A stretch of 64,000 nucleotides of DNA from Bacteroidota bacterium (GCA_021789975.1 JAJYIT010000006.1:99515-163514); one strand, 5' to 3'. Numbered from the stretch's first letter, positions 1 to 9,057 are shown. The notes: generated by a model from the letters alone, not told the origin. Numbers and translations: made by a program.

Positions 1-29
1 GGTATTGTCCCCTACATGAAGCTCTAAAT

Positions 30-174
30 ACGAAATTCTAAACTCTAAACAAACTCTAAATCCAAAACACAAATGTTCAGAAGTTCGATGATGAGCAGGG
101 GCATTTTCGATATCTTTTGGAATTTTGAACAATTGAATTTGTTTAGGATTTAGAGTTTAGGGTTTTGAATTTCA
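30..174. repeat. Imperfect inverted repeat of AT-rich units
   Basis: The left arm (about 30-80) and the reverse complement of the right arm (about 117-174) can be aligned over roughly 50 bases. Both read as runs of AAATTC, CTCTAAA and TCCAAAACA-like units. The loop is about 35 bases. The element lies just past the 3' end of the ABC permease gene. Similar AT-rich inverted elements occur elsewhere in the window (40031, 46155, 48868). No coding function is seen. Confidence 0.6.
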
Positions 175-176
175 TT

Positions 177-1424
177 TTAAGTGTACCTTATTCCTTTGAG
201 TGGTTCGAGCCTGAGCACCCGCCAGAGTGGATAGAACATCGAGACAAATGAAATAATAAGAATTGCCGCCGAAGTCAGTACGGAAGTGCCGGTGGATACA
301 GCGGACGTAATTACCGGGACATTGAATCCGTACTGCTCGTAGATTTGCGCCAGATTCCCTCCGATGACTATCGGATGCGCAAAGATATAGTAGCTGATTC
401 CCACTCCCAACAGATTGCCGCAGAAAATTCCGATGATGATCATGAAGAATATTTCGAGGGCGGCTGTTGCCGCCAGTGTTTCGTGTTGCATACCTAGCGA
501 CAGAACGATGCCGTATTCCCTGAATCTCTCGGTAACGGACATGAGAACTGCATTGAGAATACCAAATCCGACTACCACCAGGAGAATTATCATGAAGACG
601 AAGTCTCCACTCTGTTTAAACTCCAGCGTCTGTTCCATTTGAGGTATGAGGGTCTGCCATGGTACAGCGACGAGACCGGTTGGTTTTAACACTGCGTTGA
701 GCTGGGCTGTAACTTCGGGCACATCGTCCATATTGCTAACGGATATCGCAACCGCATTAACCCGGTCGTCCATCGAAAGAAAAGGCTGCAGGTCTGTTAT
801 TTCCATGAAGGCGCCCATCCGGTCGAACTCGTCGGAGCCCGTTCTAAACGTGCCGACAATCCGTGCATACATGTTGTTCAACACGCCGTCAAATCCTTGG
901 CAGAGGACTACGACGGAATCGCCGATCCCTGCCCTCAAGTTCCGAAGGAGTGTGTATTCGAGAACAATTTCGGGGACCTTGCCTCGATGGTCGTCCCCCG
1001 ATGATAGAAAATGGCCGGCCGATATTTTGTTTTGAAAATCAGTTATCGCCCTTTCCTGGTCAGGCGAGATTCCCATTATCATGACGCCCACCGAATGATC
1101 TTTGTAACTGACGAGTCCATCCGCCTGGATTCGCGGTGAGCTGCCGCTGACAAGTGGGTTCTCGTCTATTAGTTTCCTTAGTTTGCGGGAAAACACGAAG
1201 CTCTTCTGCAAAGTTGGATTGTCCACATATCCTGGTTTTTGGATCTGGATGAGACCGGTTGAGAGCCGGGCGGCATCATTTATTGCCTCCGAGATTGTCC
1301 CATTGTCGACATTCATCTTTATCATTGTTAGGGAAGCAGCGAACGTAATTGCCGCGATGACGAGGAAGGATCGTCTCCGGTTCCTCCAGAGACTTCGCCA
1401 GGCTATTTCAATGAGTAGATACAA
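177..1424 (-). CDS. ABC transporter permease, MacB/LolE (FtsX) family
   Basis: The 415-residue inner-membrane protein has one N-terminal membrane segment (residues about 18-35) after an Arg-rich start (SLWRNRRRSF). A large periplasmic domain follows, then three C-terminal membrane segments (about 275-300, 320-345, 375-400). This is the FtsX/MacB layout. The motif GFGILNAVLMSVTERFREYG near residue 290 is typical of LolC/E and MacB permeases. It sits downstream of a LolA-like protein and a TetR regulator on the same strand. The partner ATPase is not in the window and may lie beyond the left edge. The likely role is moving a lipid, lipoprotein or drug across or out of the inner membrane; the substrate cannot be read from the sequence. 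Confidence 0.85.
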   Translation of the reverse strand: MYLLIEIAWRSLWRNRRRSFLVIAAITFAASLTMIKMNVDNGTISEAINDAARLSTGLIQIQKPGYVDNPTLQKSFVFSRKLRKLIDENPLVSGSSPRIQADGLVSYKDHSVGVMIMGISPDQERAITDFQNKISAGHFLSSGDDHRGKVPEIVLEYTLLRNLRAGIGDSVVVLCQGFDGVLNNMYARIVGTFRTGSDEFDRMGAFMEITDLQPFLSMDDRVNAVAISVSNMDDVPEVTAQLNAVLKPTGLVAVPWQTLIPQMEQTLEFKQSGDFVFMIILLVVVGFGILNAVLMSVTERFREYGIVLSLGMQHETLAATAALEIFFMIIIGIFCGNLLGVGISYYIFAHPIVIGGNLAQIYEQYGFNVPVITSAVSTGTSVLTSAAILIISFVSMFYPLWRVLRLEPLKGIRYT

Positions 1425-1461
1425 GTGCCTTTCCTATCCACATTAGCGACAAATCAGAGTT

Positions 1462-1556
1462 ATTCATAGTCACTTGTTGTCACTGATGGTCACTCAGTTT
1501 TTACTCGACCAATGACAAATGACCCCGAATGACTACCGAGTGACAATACATGACCT
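1462..1556. repeat. Inverted repeat built from GTCACT-like units
   Basis: Between the permease and the LolA-like gene the left half carries GTCACT repeated three times at short spacing (1470-1495). The right half carries the complementary AATGAC/AGTGAC units (1511-1556). The two halves can pair as a long, imperfect hairpin. The architecture resembles the AT-rich inverted elements of the window, but the unit sequence is different. Confidence 0.5.
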
Positions 1557-1560
1557 CCCA

Positions 1561-2304
1561 TTATTTTTCCAATTCCCTCAATGAGAAGATGCTGTTCGGA
1601 ATCCTTGTGTCAAATGATGCTTTCTCCATTACTATCTCGGTAGAATGAGTTTTGTCGGCGTTGTACATCGTCCAGTCTGTCGGAATTACGCGCCCGCCCA
1701 TTTCTCTGAATTCGCTCATTATCATCGTGCGCATCAACTTCCCCTTTTCATCGAAGTATTCTACCTGCGCCGGCAGGTTGTCTATTGTTCTCACCCAGTA
1801 GAGGAGTTTCCCCCATACGACAGGAGCGTTCGGCTTCGGAATTAGCTGCAGCTCCCAGCATTCAATGTTGTCCAATCTATCGGTACCGACTATAGTGATG
1901 TTATAATCCTTTACGAGTGTTTCTTCGCGTACCATGTCATCATAAGTGAAATCGGACCCGTTCCATGATTGCAGCATCATGGATGGCGGAATTCGAATAG
2001 TCGTCTCGGTGTTCCTCAAATACATCCAGACGTCGTTCCCGAGTTTGAGTGTGCGGTTGCCTGCTTCGCGGGCAGGAGAAAGGATATTCACGAGCGCTTT
2101 CGAATCGCCGATTGACCAGCTTTCCATTTTCATACTTCGTGTATAATCGGGAGTCGTGATTGTCATTTCCACTATGGAATGGCTGGACGATTTACCTTTT
2201 ATCGCGTCTTCCGCTTTCCGAACAATTTGTTTTGGGTCCTGTGAATATGCACTGCTCGTGATCGCGCCGATAATCAAAACAAGGATTGACAAAACGCGTT
2301 TCAT
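1561..2304 (-). CDS. Outer-membrane lipoprotein-sorting protein, LolA-like
   Basis: This 247-residue exported protein has a clear signal peptide (residues 1-21, ending SSAYSQ). The body matches the LolA-like family annotated as outer membrane lipoprotein-sorting protein: a KAEDAIKGKSS start, a central DVWMYLRNTETTIRIPPSMM segment (about 106-125), and a C-terminal IPTDWTMYNADK stretch. Such proteins are predicted to be periplasmic carriers with an open beta-barrel fold. The gene lies 19 bases after the TetR gene and ahead of the ABC permease, all on the minus strand, so the three probably form one operon with the permease as its partner. Which hydrophobic cargo it carries is unknown. Confidence 0.8.
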   Translation of the reverse strand: MKRVLSILVLIIGAITSSAYSQDPKQIVRKAEDAIKGKSSSHSIVEMTITTPDYTRSMKMESWSIGDSKALVNILSPAREAGNRTLKLGNDVWMYLRNTETTIRIPPSMMLQSWNGSDFTYDDMVREETLVKDYNITIVGTDRLDNIECWELQLIPKPNAPVVWGKLLYWVRTIDNLPAQVEYFDEKGKLMRTMIMSEFREMGGRVIPTDWTMYNADKTHSTEIVMEKASFDTRIPNSIFSLRELEK

Positions 2305-2323
2305 ATTTCAATTCCTTCGCACA

Positions 2324-2929
2324 TCATTTTTGAGCTTTGATTCCTTCCAGAATCAGTTTGACGCCACCCCGAAGCTGCTTTTCGAAATCTATTTCTATTC
2401 CGAGTGACCAGAAAAGCGCCGCACCTTCGATAATCTGGTATATCGCAAGAGTAACCTGGTATGGATCGACCCGTTTGAATTCTTTATTCTTAACTCCATC
2501 CTTGATTATCGATTGCAGAAGCGTTACACCCGAGAAAAAATCGCGCTTCACCATCTTCTTGATTTTTTGATCTCTGAAAGCAATGGCGTACAGTTCCTGA
2601 ATTACCGGTCTGAAACGCTGGATCTTCTTCATAGCCTCCTCTATGTAATCGACAAACCTGTCAATTCGTTCTCGTGCGGTGCCGCTCGAGAGCAATTGCT
2701 CTATCCTTTTAATCTCGTTTGGGTCGAAAAATTCATTGAGCAACTCCGCGATTATCTCGTCCTTGCTCTTATAGTACCAGTAAATGGCACCCTTGCTCAT
2801 GCCGGACTCATGGACGATGTCGTTCATGCTCGTTCCCTTCAGTCCGGTTCGGGCAAATGCAGTAATCGCGGCTTTCATGATTTGCTCTTTGCGTCTGGCA
2901 ATATTTTCTACGCTTACTTTCCTGGGCAT
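2324..2929 (-). CDS. TetR/AcrR family transcriptional regulator
   Basis: The 201-residue repressor-like protein has an N-terminal helix-turn-helix (residues about 10-55, with ITAFARTGLKGTSMNDIVHE and SKGAIYWYYKSKDE) and a C-terminal ligand-binding region ending in an IIEGAALFWSLGI helix. I chose the MPRKVSVEN start at 2929. An upstream in-frame start at 3004 would put a perfect palindrome inside the coding region. It is first in the operon with the LolA-like protein and the ABC permease and probably represses them and itself through the palindrome at its start codon. The inducer is unknown. Confidence 0.88.
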   Translation of the reverse strand: MPRKVSVENIARRKEQIMKAAITAFARTGLKGTSMNDIVHESGMSKGAIYWYYKSKDEIIAELLNEFFDPNEIKRIEQLLSSGTARERIDRFVDYIEEAMKKIQRFRPVIQELYAIAFRDQKIKKMVKRDFFSGVTLLQSIIKDGVKNKEFKRVDPYQVTLAIYQIIEGAALFWSLGIEIDFEKQLRGGVKLILEGIKAQK

Positions 2930-2960
2930 ATTTATAAACCGACCGGTCGGTTTATAAATA
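2929..2960. promoter_or_regulatory. Perfect 32-bp palindromic operator for the adjacent TetR regulator
   Basis: The 32 bases are their own reverse complement, with a GACCGGTC core flanked by AAACC/GGTTT and AT-rich ends. The last base is the first base of the regulator's start codon. Palindromic operators beside the regulator gene are usual for TetR proteins. Autoregulation is inferred. The position would also cover the ribosome-binding region, and no Shine-Dalgarno sequence is visible there. Confidence 0.8.
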
Positions 2961-3088
2961 AGATAGGCGTTTCCTTTGGATGAGTCAAGCGCACAGAAAC
3001 TCACTTCAAAAGATCTCTCCGACTATCTGCAGGGGAAATGGTGAATTGTTGGCTGTGAGCTGAATATCGGTAAGTCTTTGCGGGAGTA

Positions 3089-4333
3089 TTAATTATCGAA
3101 GTTGGCGATTACAATACTCGCGGCGTTTCCGCCGAAGCCCGCTGCATTAATCATCACTTTCCTGATCGACCGCCTCTTGTTCGATATGCTGACCGGATAA
3201 GGAAACTCCATGTAGTCGTCATTTGCAATAATCATGAGACCATATTCGAGACTCAAGGCAGCAGAAGCACCGAAGGTGTGTCCGATCAACCACTTGTTCG
3301 ACAGCAAAATGGGGAGGTGCTCACCGAATGCGGACCGCACAGCGTTCAACTCACTTCGGTCACCCTTTATTGTACCAGGCGCGTGCATGATAACAGCGTC
3401 TACACTGCTTCCGGCTGGCAGACCCTCCAGTGCCATCGCCATCGACTTCTTTAGCGCTGTTCCATCTTCGGTCATATCCGTTGCGTTCGACGCCTGGTCG
3501 ATCCCATAGCCAAAAGATTCCACGATACCGAGGATCCGCTGCGACTCGTTTCCGGCAGGCGCTTCCGGAACTGGTTCAAGCGTAAAGAGCGCGGCGCCTT
3601 CTCCGAGGACGAAAGTGTTGTGCTGGGGTGATTTGGATGAGAGGGGACGACAGGGATAATCGGATCCTGAATCTCTTGAATAAATTCTGAGTGCTTTCAT
3701 CTGTGCCACTGTGAATCCGGTGAGCGGTGCTTCTGCTGCGCCGACGATAAACCTGTCGGAAAGTCCTCCCCGAATCCAGGCGATTCCATTCATGATGGCG
3801 TGCAGCGCAGTGCTGCAAGTGACGGAATGACTTATCTCGGGACCTTCTGTTCCTATATCGTGTGCTACGAAGCTTGAAATATTTCCGAGGGTAGTTGTCG
3901 GTGAAGTAAGAGGTGAAATCCTTCGAGAGGGATCCTGCAAGTACGATGCGTGCTGTCTTTCAAGGACCCCCGTTGCGCCGCGTGATGACCCGATGTTGAC
4001 TCCGGTTCGTTCGGCATTGTCAGACAATTTCCATCCGGCCTGGGCAACGGCCTGGCGAGCACAGTGCGCAGCCATCAGAACTGTCCTGTCAAGGTGACCG
4101 CCGATCGGTTCTTCAAGGGAGATAGCTTTCAGGATGTCTTCCGAATCTTCGGCCAGACTCGCAACCGGTACGGTTGTACCATCAAACTCCCTGGGTTTGA
4201 TGAGCGACTCCATTTGCCGGTAAGACTGCCACACCTGTTTGCCGGTGTGGCCTAGCGGCGAAATCGACCCGACCCCCGTGATCGCTATGAACAATTTCGG
4301 ATTGCGCAATCCGGATTGTGCATCTTGAGTCAC
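3089..4333 (-). CDS. Beta-ketoacyl-ACP synthase (FabF/FabB type) in the biotin operon
   Basis: The 414-residue condensing enzyme has an intact Cys-His-His set: C173 (VTCSTALHA), H317 (MHAPGT, instead of the usual HGTGT) and H352 (IGHTFGAS), with K347 before the second His. The enzyme class joins malonyl-ACP to an acyl chain. The gene is last in the biotin operon and overlaps bioA by 4 bases, so translation is coupled. No bioC, bioH, bioG or bioZ gene is seen in the window. A role in building the pimeloyl chain is therefore likely, but this is inference from position. It is not FabH-like, so it differs from BioZ. The divergent HAPGT motif suggests a specialised branch of the family. Confidence 0.85.
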   Translation of the reverse strand: MTQDAQSGLRNPKLFIAITGVGSISPLGHTGKQVWQSYRQMESLIKPREFDGTTVPVASLAEDSEDILKAISLEEPIGGHLDRTVLMAAHCARQAVAQAGWKLSDNAERTGVNIGSSRGATGVLERQHASYLQDPSRRISPLTSPTTTLGNISSFVAHDIGTEGPEISHSVTCSTALHAIMNGIAWIRGGLSDRFIVGAAEAPLTGFTVAQMKALRIYSRDSGSDYPCRPLSSKSPQHNTFVLGEGAALFTLEPVPEAPAGNESQRILGIVESFGYGIDQASNATDMTEDGTALKKSMAMALEGLPAGSSVDAVIMHAPGTIKGDRSELNAVRSAFGEHLPILLSNKWLIGHTFGASAALSLEYGLMIIANDDYMEFPYPVSISNKRRSIRKVMINAAGFGGNAASIVIANFDN

Positions 4334-5601
4334 AAACTATCCAGCATTGAAATGAGAGTTGTGTACACTTTGTCTAATTCGTGATCGGTAATACAGTACG
4401 GCGGGATTAGATACATGACGTTTCCAAGCGGTCTGACAATTATTCGATGGTTGATACAGAAGTCGTTCATTCGGTCTCTCAAAGAATTGAGATAGCCGGT
4501 GTCTTCATCTCCTATCGCATCAAACGCAACAATAGTCCCAATTTGTCGGACATTCTCTGCCCGAGGATGTTTAATCAGTCTTGAGGCAAATTGCTTATGT
4601 CTAAGAATAATTCTCGCGATGTTTTTCCATGTATCATCCTCTTCCATCAAATCGAGGCTCGCCAGAGCGGCCGCACACGCCACCGGGTTGCCCGTGTAGG
4701 AATGACCGTGAAAAAAACTTTTCCGTTTGTCGTCCGACAGGAAGCCATTGTAGATATACTCTGTGCATGAGGTTGCGCCTAATGCCATGGTTCCTCCTGT
4801 CAAGCCCTTCGACATGCAGATGATGTCCGGTTTGTTCTCTAAGAAATCGGAGGCGAAGAATCTTCCGGTTCGTCCGAAACCCGTAAATACTTCGTCGGCA
4901 ATCGTCGGGATTTCCTGTTTGCTGCATGTGGCCAACATCTTGTCGAGCGGCTCCGCATCGTACACTATCATCCCACCTGCGCCTTGAAGAAGAGGTTCGA
5001 AAATGAAGGCTGCAACGTCCTGTGTGCTAAGGGCGCGGCTCAACCCGGAAATAGAAGCCTCTTCGTTCCCTTTGGTGGGCGTGGGGATTCGGATGACTTC
5101 AAAAAGTAAATCCCGGAATGGTTCGGTGAATAAATCTCTGACGCTTACTGACATTGCCCCGAAAGTATCGCCATGGTACGAATTGCTGAGAGCGATGATC
5201 TTTCGCTTCTTTATTCCACGATTATACCAATACTGCAGAGCCATCTTGATTCCAACTTCGACTGCGGTAGAACCGTTATCTGAATAAAAGACCTTCGATT
5301 GATTTGATGGGAGGACTTTCACGAGTCTTTCTGCAAGCTCAACAGCAGGCTCATGTGTGAAGCCGGCAAAAATCACGTGCTCTAACTTGTGAAGTTGGTC
5401 GGCAACCTTTTGTGCAATGTACGGATGCGCATGACCATGGATATTCACCCACCATGATGAAATTGCATCGATGTACTCGTTTCCACTCTCGTCGTATAAT
5501 CTTGCGCCTTCGCCGCGAACTATGGGGATCGGAGAGCGTGCTGTCTTCATCTGGGTATATGGATGCCAGATAACCCGCCTGTCCCGGTCGATAAGCTTCA
5601 T
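4330..5601 (-). CDS. bioA: Adenosylmethionine-8-amino-7-oxononanoate aminotransferase
   Basis: The 423-residue class-III PLP aminotransferase converts 8-amino-7-oxononanoate (KAPA) to 7,8-diaminononanoate, with S-adenosylmethionine as the usual amino donor. The PLP lysine is K265 (ICMSKGLTGG). The DEVFTGFGRTG segment (about 236-246) and the N-terminal WHPYTQMK substrate motif (12-19) are typical of BioA. Length is normal. It overlaps bioD by 4 bases and the ketosynthase by 4 bases, in the middle of a tight minus-strand operon. Confidence 0.97.
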   Translation of the reverse strand: MKLIDRDRRVIWHPYTQMKTARSPIPIVRGEGARLYDESGNEYIDAISSWWVNIHGHAHPYIAQKVADQLHKLEHVIFAGFTHEPAVELAERLVKVLPSNQSKVFYSDNGSTAVEVGIKMALQYWYNRGIKKRKIIALSNSYHGDTFGAMSVSVRDLFTEPFRDLLFEVIRIPTPTKGNEEASISGLSRALSTQDVAAFIFEPLLQGAGGMIVYDAEPLDKMLATCSKQEIPTIADEVFTGFGRTGRFFASDFLENKPDIICMSKGLTGGTMALGATSCTEYIYNGFLSDDKRKSFFHGHSYTGNPVACAAALASLDLMEEDDTWKNIARIILRHKQFASRLIKHPRAENVRQIGTIVAFDAIGDEDTGYLNSLRDRMNDFCINHRIIVRPLGNVMYLIPPYCITDHELDKVYTTLISMLDSL

Positions 5602-6227
5602 CTTCGGAATTCCCTTCTGAGCGCCTGTGCGTATCGAGCAACCATCTGACGGTCGATAATCCTTTCCTCATAAATGAAGCCGATGGGTCTTATCCCTGAG
5701 AATCGTGTTATGAAATCTGTTGAAGATTGAACGGGCCCTCCGTTGAAGATAATTCCATTGATTGGCAACCCGCGCCTTTTCAGAGCCTCCACGGTTAGCA
5801 GTGTATGATTGATAGATCCCAGATAATTTCGTGATACGATGATGGCTTCGGCGCCAAGGGCGGCTATCATGTCTATCATCAACGCGGAGTCATTGACCGG
5901 CGACATAATTCCGCCAGCGCCCTCGATAATAAGGTCGCGTCCCAGCGTAAATGGGATTGATTTACTTATTGCGTCAAGTTCAATCGTGATTCCATCGACA
6001 GCCGCAGCCGCATGAGGAGACATCGGTTGCGTAAGCCTGTAAAGTTCCGGGTGAAGGAACGATTTGGAGTTCGAAACCAACCGCCTCACATTCTCAGTGT
6101 CCGAGTTGTCGAGATCTCCTGCCTGGATGGGTTTCCAGTAATCTGCGTCGAGTGCTTCCGCAAGGATTGCTGATACGACGGTTTTGCCGACACCCGTCCC
6201 TATCCCCGTGACGAAAATCCTTCTCAT
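5598..6227 (-). CDS. bioD: Dethiobiotin synthetase
   Basis: The 209-residue ATP-dependent enzyme closes the ureido ring of dethiobiotin from diaminononanoate and CO2. The P-loop GIGTGVGKT is at residues 8-16, followed by the YWKPIQAG substrate motif (30-37) and the EGAGGIMSPV loop (about 102-111). Length and motifs are normal for BioD. The start overlaps the end of bioF by 4 bases, so it is translationally coupled to both neighbours. Confidence 0.96.
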   Translation of the reverse strand: MRRIFVTGIGTGVGKTVVSAILAEALDADYWKPIQAGDLDNSDTENVRRLVSNSKSFLHPELYRLTQPMSPHAAAAVDGITIELDAISKSIPFTLGRDLIIEGAGGIMSPVNDSALMIDMIAALGAEAIIVSRNYLGSINHTLLTVEALKRRGLPINGIIFNGGPVQSSTDFITRFSGIRPIGFIYEERIIDRQMVARYAQALRREFRR

Positions 6228-7360
6228 GTTAGCGCAGTATTAAGAGTGTGGATCAGGTTTCCGATCTCCTCTTCAGTGTTGAACGCGTGGATGCAAATCC
6301 TGATCCTCTCCGATCCCGCCGGTACTGTCGGGTGCATGATGGGACGGACATCAAATCCTCCACTGCGTATATCGTTTGCCACTTTCTTGACGTTTCTATT
6401 CCCGGGTTTAAGAAGAGATCGAATGGCGCTATCACTCCCGATGAAATTACTCTTCAAAGGTTCGTCCAGTTGGCTATTGAAAATCGATATCAGATGTCGG
6501 AGTCGGCGGCAGGGCGTGTAATCGGAAATCAAGAGTTTGTATGCGTAATGAATCGCTGCGAGGCTGTGAAAAGGGAGAGCGGTTGTATAAATGAATGGTC
6601 GCGCAAAATTCACGAGATATGAACGAAGAGTCTCTGATCCCAGAATAACCGCTCCATGTGCGCCGAGCGCTTTGCCGAAAGTGTGGACACGTGCGAATAC
6701 GGCATCCTGAACGTCAAGCTCGACAACTCTCCCTTCGCCGTTCTCTCCGAAGACTCCAGTAGCATGGGCCTCGTCGACCACAAGGTTTGCTCCATGACTG
6801 CTGCAAAGCTGCGCTATTTCCCTTAGAGGCGCGGAGTCGCCGTCCATCGAATACACTGATTCAACGGCAACATAAACATTTCCAGTTGCCTGATTCAATC
6901 TTCGTTCAAGATCGTCGAGGTCATTGTGTCTGAATGTGAAAGAGCGGGCATATGAAAGGCGAATGCCGTCTCTGATAGAGGCGTGTACAAGTTGATCGTA
7001 CAGAACTGTGTCCGTTCTTTGAGGGATTGATGAGAAGATTCCCAGATTAGCATCGTACCCTGAATTGAAGATGAGGCCGGCCTCCGCATGGTGAAACTCC
7101 GCAACTTTATTTTCCAGCTCTTCGCAGTATTTCGAATTACCTGAAATCAGCCGTGAACCGGTCGATCCTATCTGCATATCCGGAAGCCGGTCGATCTCGG
7201 CTCTTATATTCTCCTTGAGCTCGTGGGATCGGGAAAATCCGAGGTAATCGTTAGAACAGAAATCAATTAGTCCTGAAGGGGTCGTCAGAGCGCGGATCGA
7301 GCCATCCGATTTTCTTTCATCGAGCGCGCGAACAAGTTGGTTGATTGCTTCAGACGGCAT
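6224..7360 (-). CDS. bioF: 8-amino-7-oxononanoate synthase
   Basis: The 378-residue PLP enzyme of the alpha-oxoamine synthase family condenses pimeloyl-ACP or pimeloyl-CoA with L-alanine to give KAPA. The PLP lysine is K230 in [21 protein letters not shown] (33-42), [10 protein letters not shown] (65-74) and [12 protein letters not shown] (194-205) are family signatures. The gene overlaps bioB upstream by 11 bases and bioD downstream by 4. A close relative is 2-amino-3-ketobutyrate CoA ligase, but the operon settles the call. Confidence 0.95.
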   Translation of the reverse strand: MPSEAINQLVRALDERKSDGSIRALTTPSGLIDFCSNDYLGFSRSHELKENIRAEIDRLPDMQIGSTGSRLISGNSKYCEELENKVAEFHHAEAGLIFNSGYDANLGIFSSIPQRTDTVLYDQLVHASIRDGIRLSYARSFTFRHNDLDDLERRLNQATGNVYVAVESVYSMDGDSAPLREIAQLCSSHGANLVVDEAHATGVFGENGEGRVVELDVQDAVFARVHTFGKALGAHGAVILGSETLRSYLVNFARPFIYTTALPFHSLAAIHYAYKLLISDYTPCRRLRHLISIFNSQLDEPLKSNFIGSDSAIRSLLKPGNRNVKKVANDIRSGGFDVRPIMHPTVPAGSERIRICIHAFNTEEEIGNLIHTLNTALT

Positions 7361-8345
7361 TTTCTTCTTTGAATGGCTTGCGCGGCCTAAGTCCTAGTGC
7401 TGAAAAGAGCTCTTTGTCTTTGTCGATAGTCTGGTTTGGTGTGGTTAGCAACTTGTCTCCTGCGAAAATTGAATTTGCGCCGGCAAGGAAGCAAAGTGCC
7501 TGCGCTTCCAGACTCAGTTGCATCCTTCCCGCGGAGAGTCTAACCATCGACTCCGGCATGAGTATCCTGGCGGTCGCTATCATCCTGACAAAGTCCCATG
7601 GACTTACCGGAGAACGGTTTTGAAGAGGCGTCCCTTCAACCGCAACAAGCCCGTTTATTGGAACGGATTCCGGGTGAGGATCGAGGTTCGCAAGAGTCAT
7701 CAGCATTTCCATCCTGTCCTCTTCCGATTCTCCCATCCCGATAATTCCACCACTGCAGACAGTAATCTCCGCACGGCGAGTGTTCTTTATCGTATCGATG
7801 CGATCCCGGTAGGTCCTCGTTGTGATGATACTTTTGTAGTAGCCCGACGATGTATCGAGATTGTGGTTGTAAGCATACAAACCGGCATTCTTGAGTTTCC
7901 TCGCCTGATCTTCTGTAACCATTCCGAGAGTCGCGCACACTTCCAGACCGAGATCGTTCACTTCCCGGATCATTTCGAGAACTCTGTCGAAGTCCTTGTT
8001 GTCTCTCACTTCTCGCCAGGCCGCTCCCATGCAGAACCTAGTCGCACCGGATGCCTTGGCATCACTTGCTCTTTTGACGACTTCGTCCACCTGGAGCAGC
8101 GGTCGCGCCTCCACTCCGGTATCGTATTCGACGGATTGCGGACAGTACGCGCAATCCTCGGGACAGCCGCCGGTCTTTATCGAAAGAAGGGAGCAAACTT
8201 GAACTTCGCCAGGGTCGAAGTATGTCCTGTGAATGGTCGAAGCTTGGTACACCAGATCAAGAAGAGGCAGTCGGTAGATGGTAAAGACTTCCTCTTTTTT
8301 CCAGTCGCACCTAATCTCGCATCTGATGGTTTGATTTGAATCCAC
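7350..8345 (-). CDS. bioB: Biotin synthase
   Basis: The 331-residue radical SAM enzyme inserts sulfur into dethiobiotin. The 4Fe-4S cluster motif is C61-x3-C65-x2-C68 (CPEDCAYC). The [11 protein letters not shown] and YNHNLDTS motifs needed for SAM and substrate binding are present, as is the [14 protein letters not shown] stretch. It is first in the operon. No convincing BirA-type operator was found upstream, so regulation is not evident. It lies about 700 bases from the divergent kinase gene. Confidence 0.97.
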   Translation of the reverse strand: MDSNQTIRCEIRCDWKKEEVFTIYRLPLLDLVYQASTIHRTYFDPGEVQVCSLLSIKTGGCPEDCAYCPQSVEYDTGVEARPLLQVDEVVKRASDAKASGATRFCMGAAWREVRDNKDFDRVLEMIREVNDLGLEVCATLGMVTEDQARKLKNAGLYAYNHNLDTSSGYYKSIITTRTYRDRIDTIKNTRRAEITVCSGGIIGMGESEEDRMEMLMTLANLDPHPESVPINGLVAVEGTPLQNRSPVSPWDFVRMIATARILMPESMVRLSAGRMQLSLEAQALCFLAGANSIFAGDKLLTTPNQTIDKDKELFSALGLRPRKPFKEENAV

Positions 8346-9057
8346 CTAAGATCTCTCCGAATTGGTGATAGGCAAGCAGGAATCTCATTGAAAATATAAC
8401 GACAAGCGTGGGATAGTGAAAGGGAACGGAGTACAATTGTAACTGAGCGGTTACCTCTCGAATGGCGGAGAACTTGACTGTAGGGCACATCGAGTTAGAT
8501 TTCTTCTGCTATCAGCCGAATGTCAGGGACGGCAACGACAGATATAGTGCCCCATAAAGTCCTCAATCATGACTTAGGACCGAGATTCGAATGAGCTCAC
8601 CATATGCAAGCGATGCTGGTCTAATACCGATGAAAGTATCGATTCGCTGAGGTAATTCAGACTTGTTTGTTTCTGCAGTGACCCCCGGTAAGAGAATGTT
8701 TGGGATGACAAATGTCTCCGTAGGAAGGGGGGCACGAGAGATTTGAACCTGCTTTCGATCGAGTTCAGGAGTCTGATGCGTGCATTCAAGAAGATTCCCA
8801 TTGAGAATTGAAATTGCATATACACTCAATCAGTAATACGGATAATCTTGCAGAAGGCACTGGCGCAGTGCTGAAGACACTTGCCCTGGGGACAAACGGG
8901 TGGAAAGGACGATGGAGAGATCGGTCCACCATTACAGCATCCTGGACAAGCTCGGCAATCCTCGCATATTGGCAGTATGGTGCGGACCCGACCTTGCCGA
9001 TGCTCGGTCGAGTGCACATGTACGCCGAATGTCAATTCCATTAGCACGGAACTCTCA
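8346..9057. other. Long spacer between bioB and the kinase gene
   Basis: These 712 bases hold the divergent promoters of bioB and the kinase gene. No full-length gene is supported. A tRNA-3'-end-like stretch lies at 8727-8790 on the minus strand (TTCAAAT loop, CGTGCCC end). A short copy of a kinase N-terminus lies at 8912-8956. Several Cys-rich or random reading frames on either strand have no family resemblance and are left out. Confidence 0.6.
8912..8956 (+). pseudogene. Fossil of a kinase N-terminus
   Basis: Read from the ATG at 8912 this gives VHHYSILDKLG. That matches codon by codon the start of the intact kinase 150 bases downstream (ILHYRIIEKLGEGG). After LG the similarity stops. It looks like the remnant of a tandem paralogue or a partial duplication. 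The match is short, so chance cannot be fully excluded. Confidence 0.4.

Noticed and set aside
2930..3004. Longer TetR start at 3004
   Set aside because: It would place the palindromic operator inside the coding region and adds residues unlike TetR proteins.
8436..8453. BirA-like operator upstream of bioB (GTAAC/GTTAC)
   Set aside because: The arms are five bases with the wrong spacing and do not match the known TTGTAAACC-type half-sites.
8563..8829. Minus-strand frame of 88 codons in the bioB-kinase spacer
   Set aside because: No RBS, no recognisable pattern, and it covers the tRNA-like stretch. Probably non-coding.
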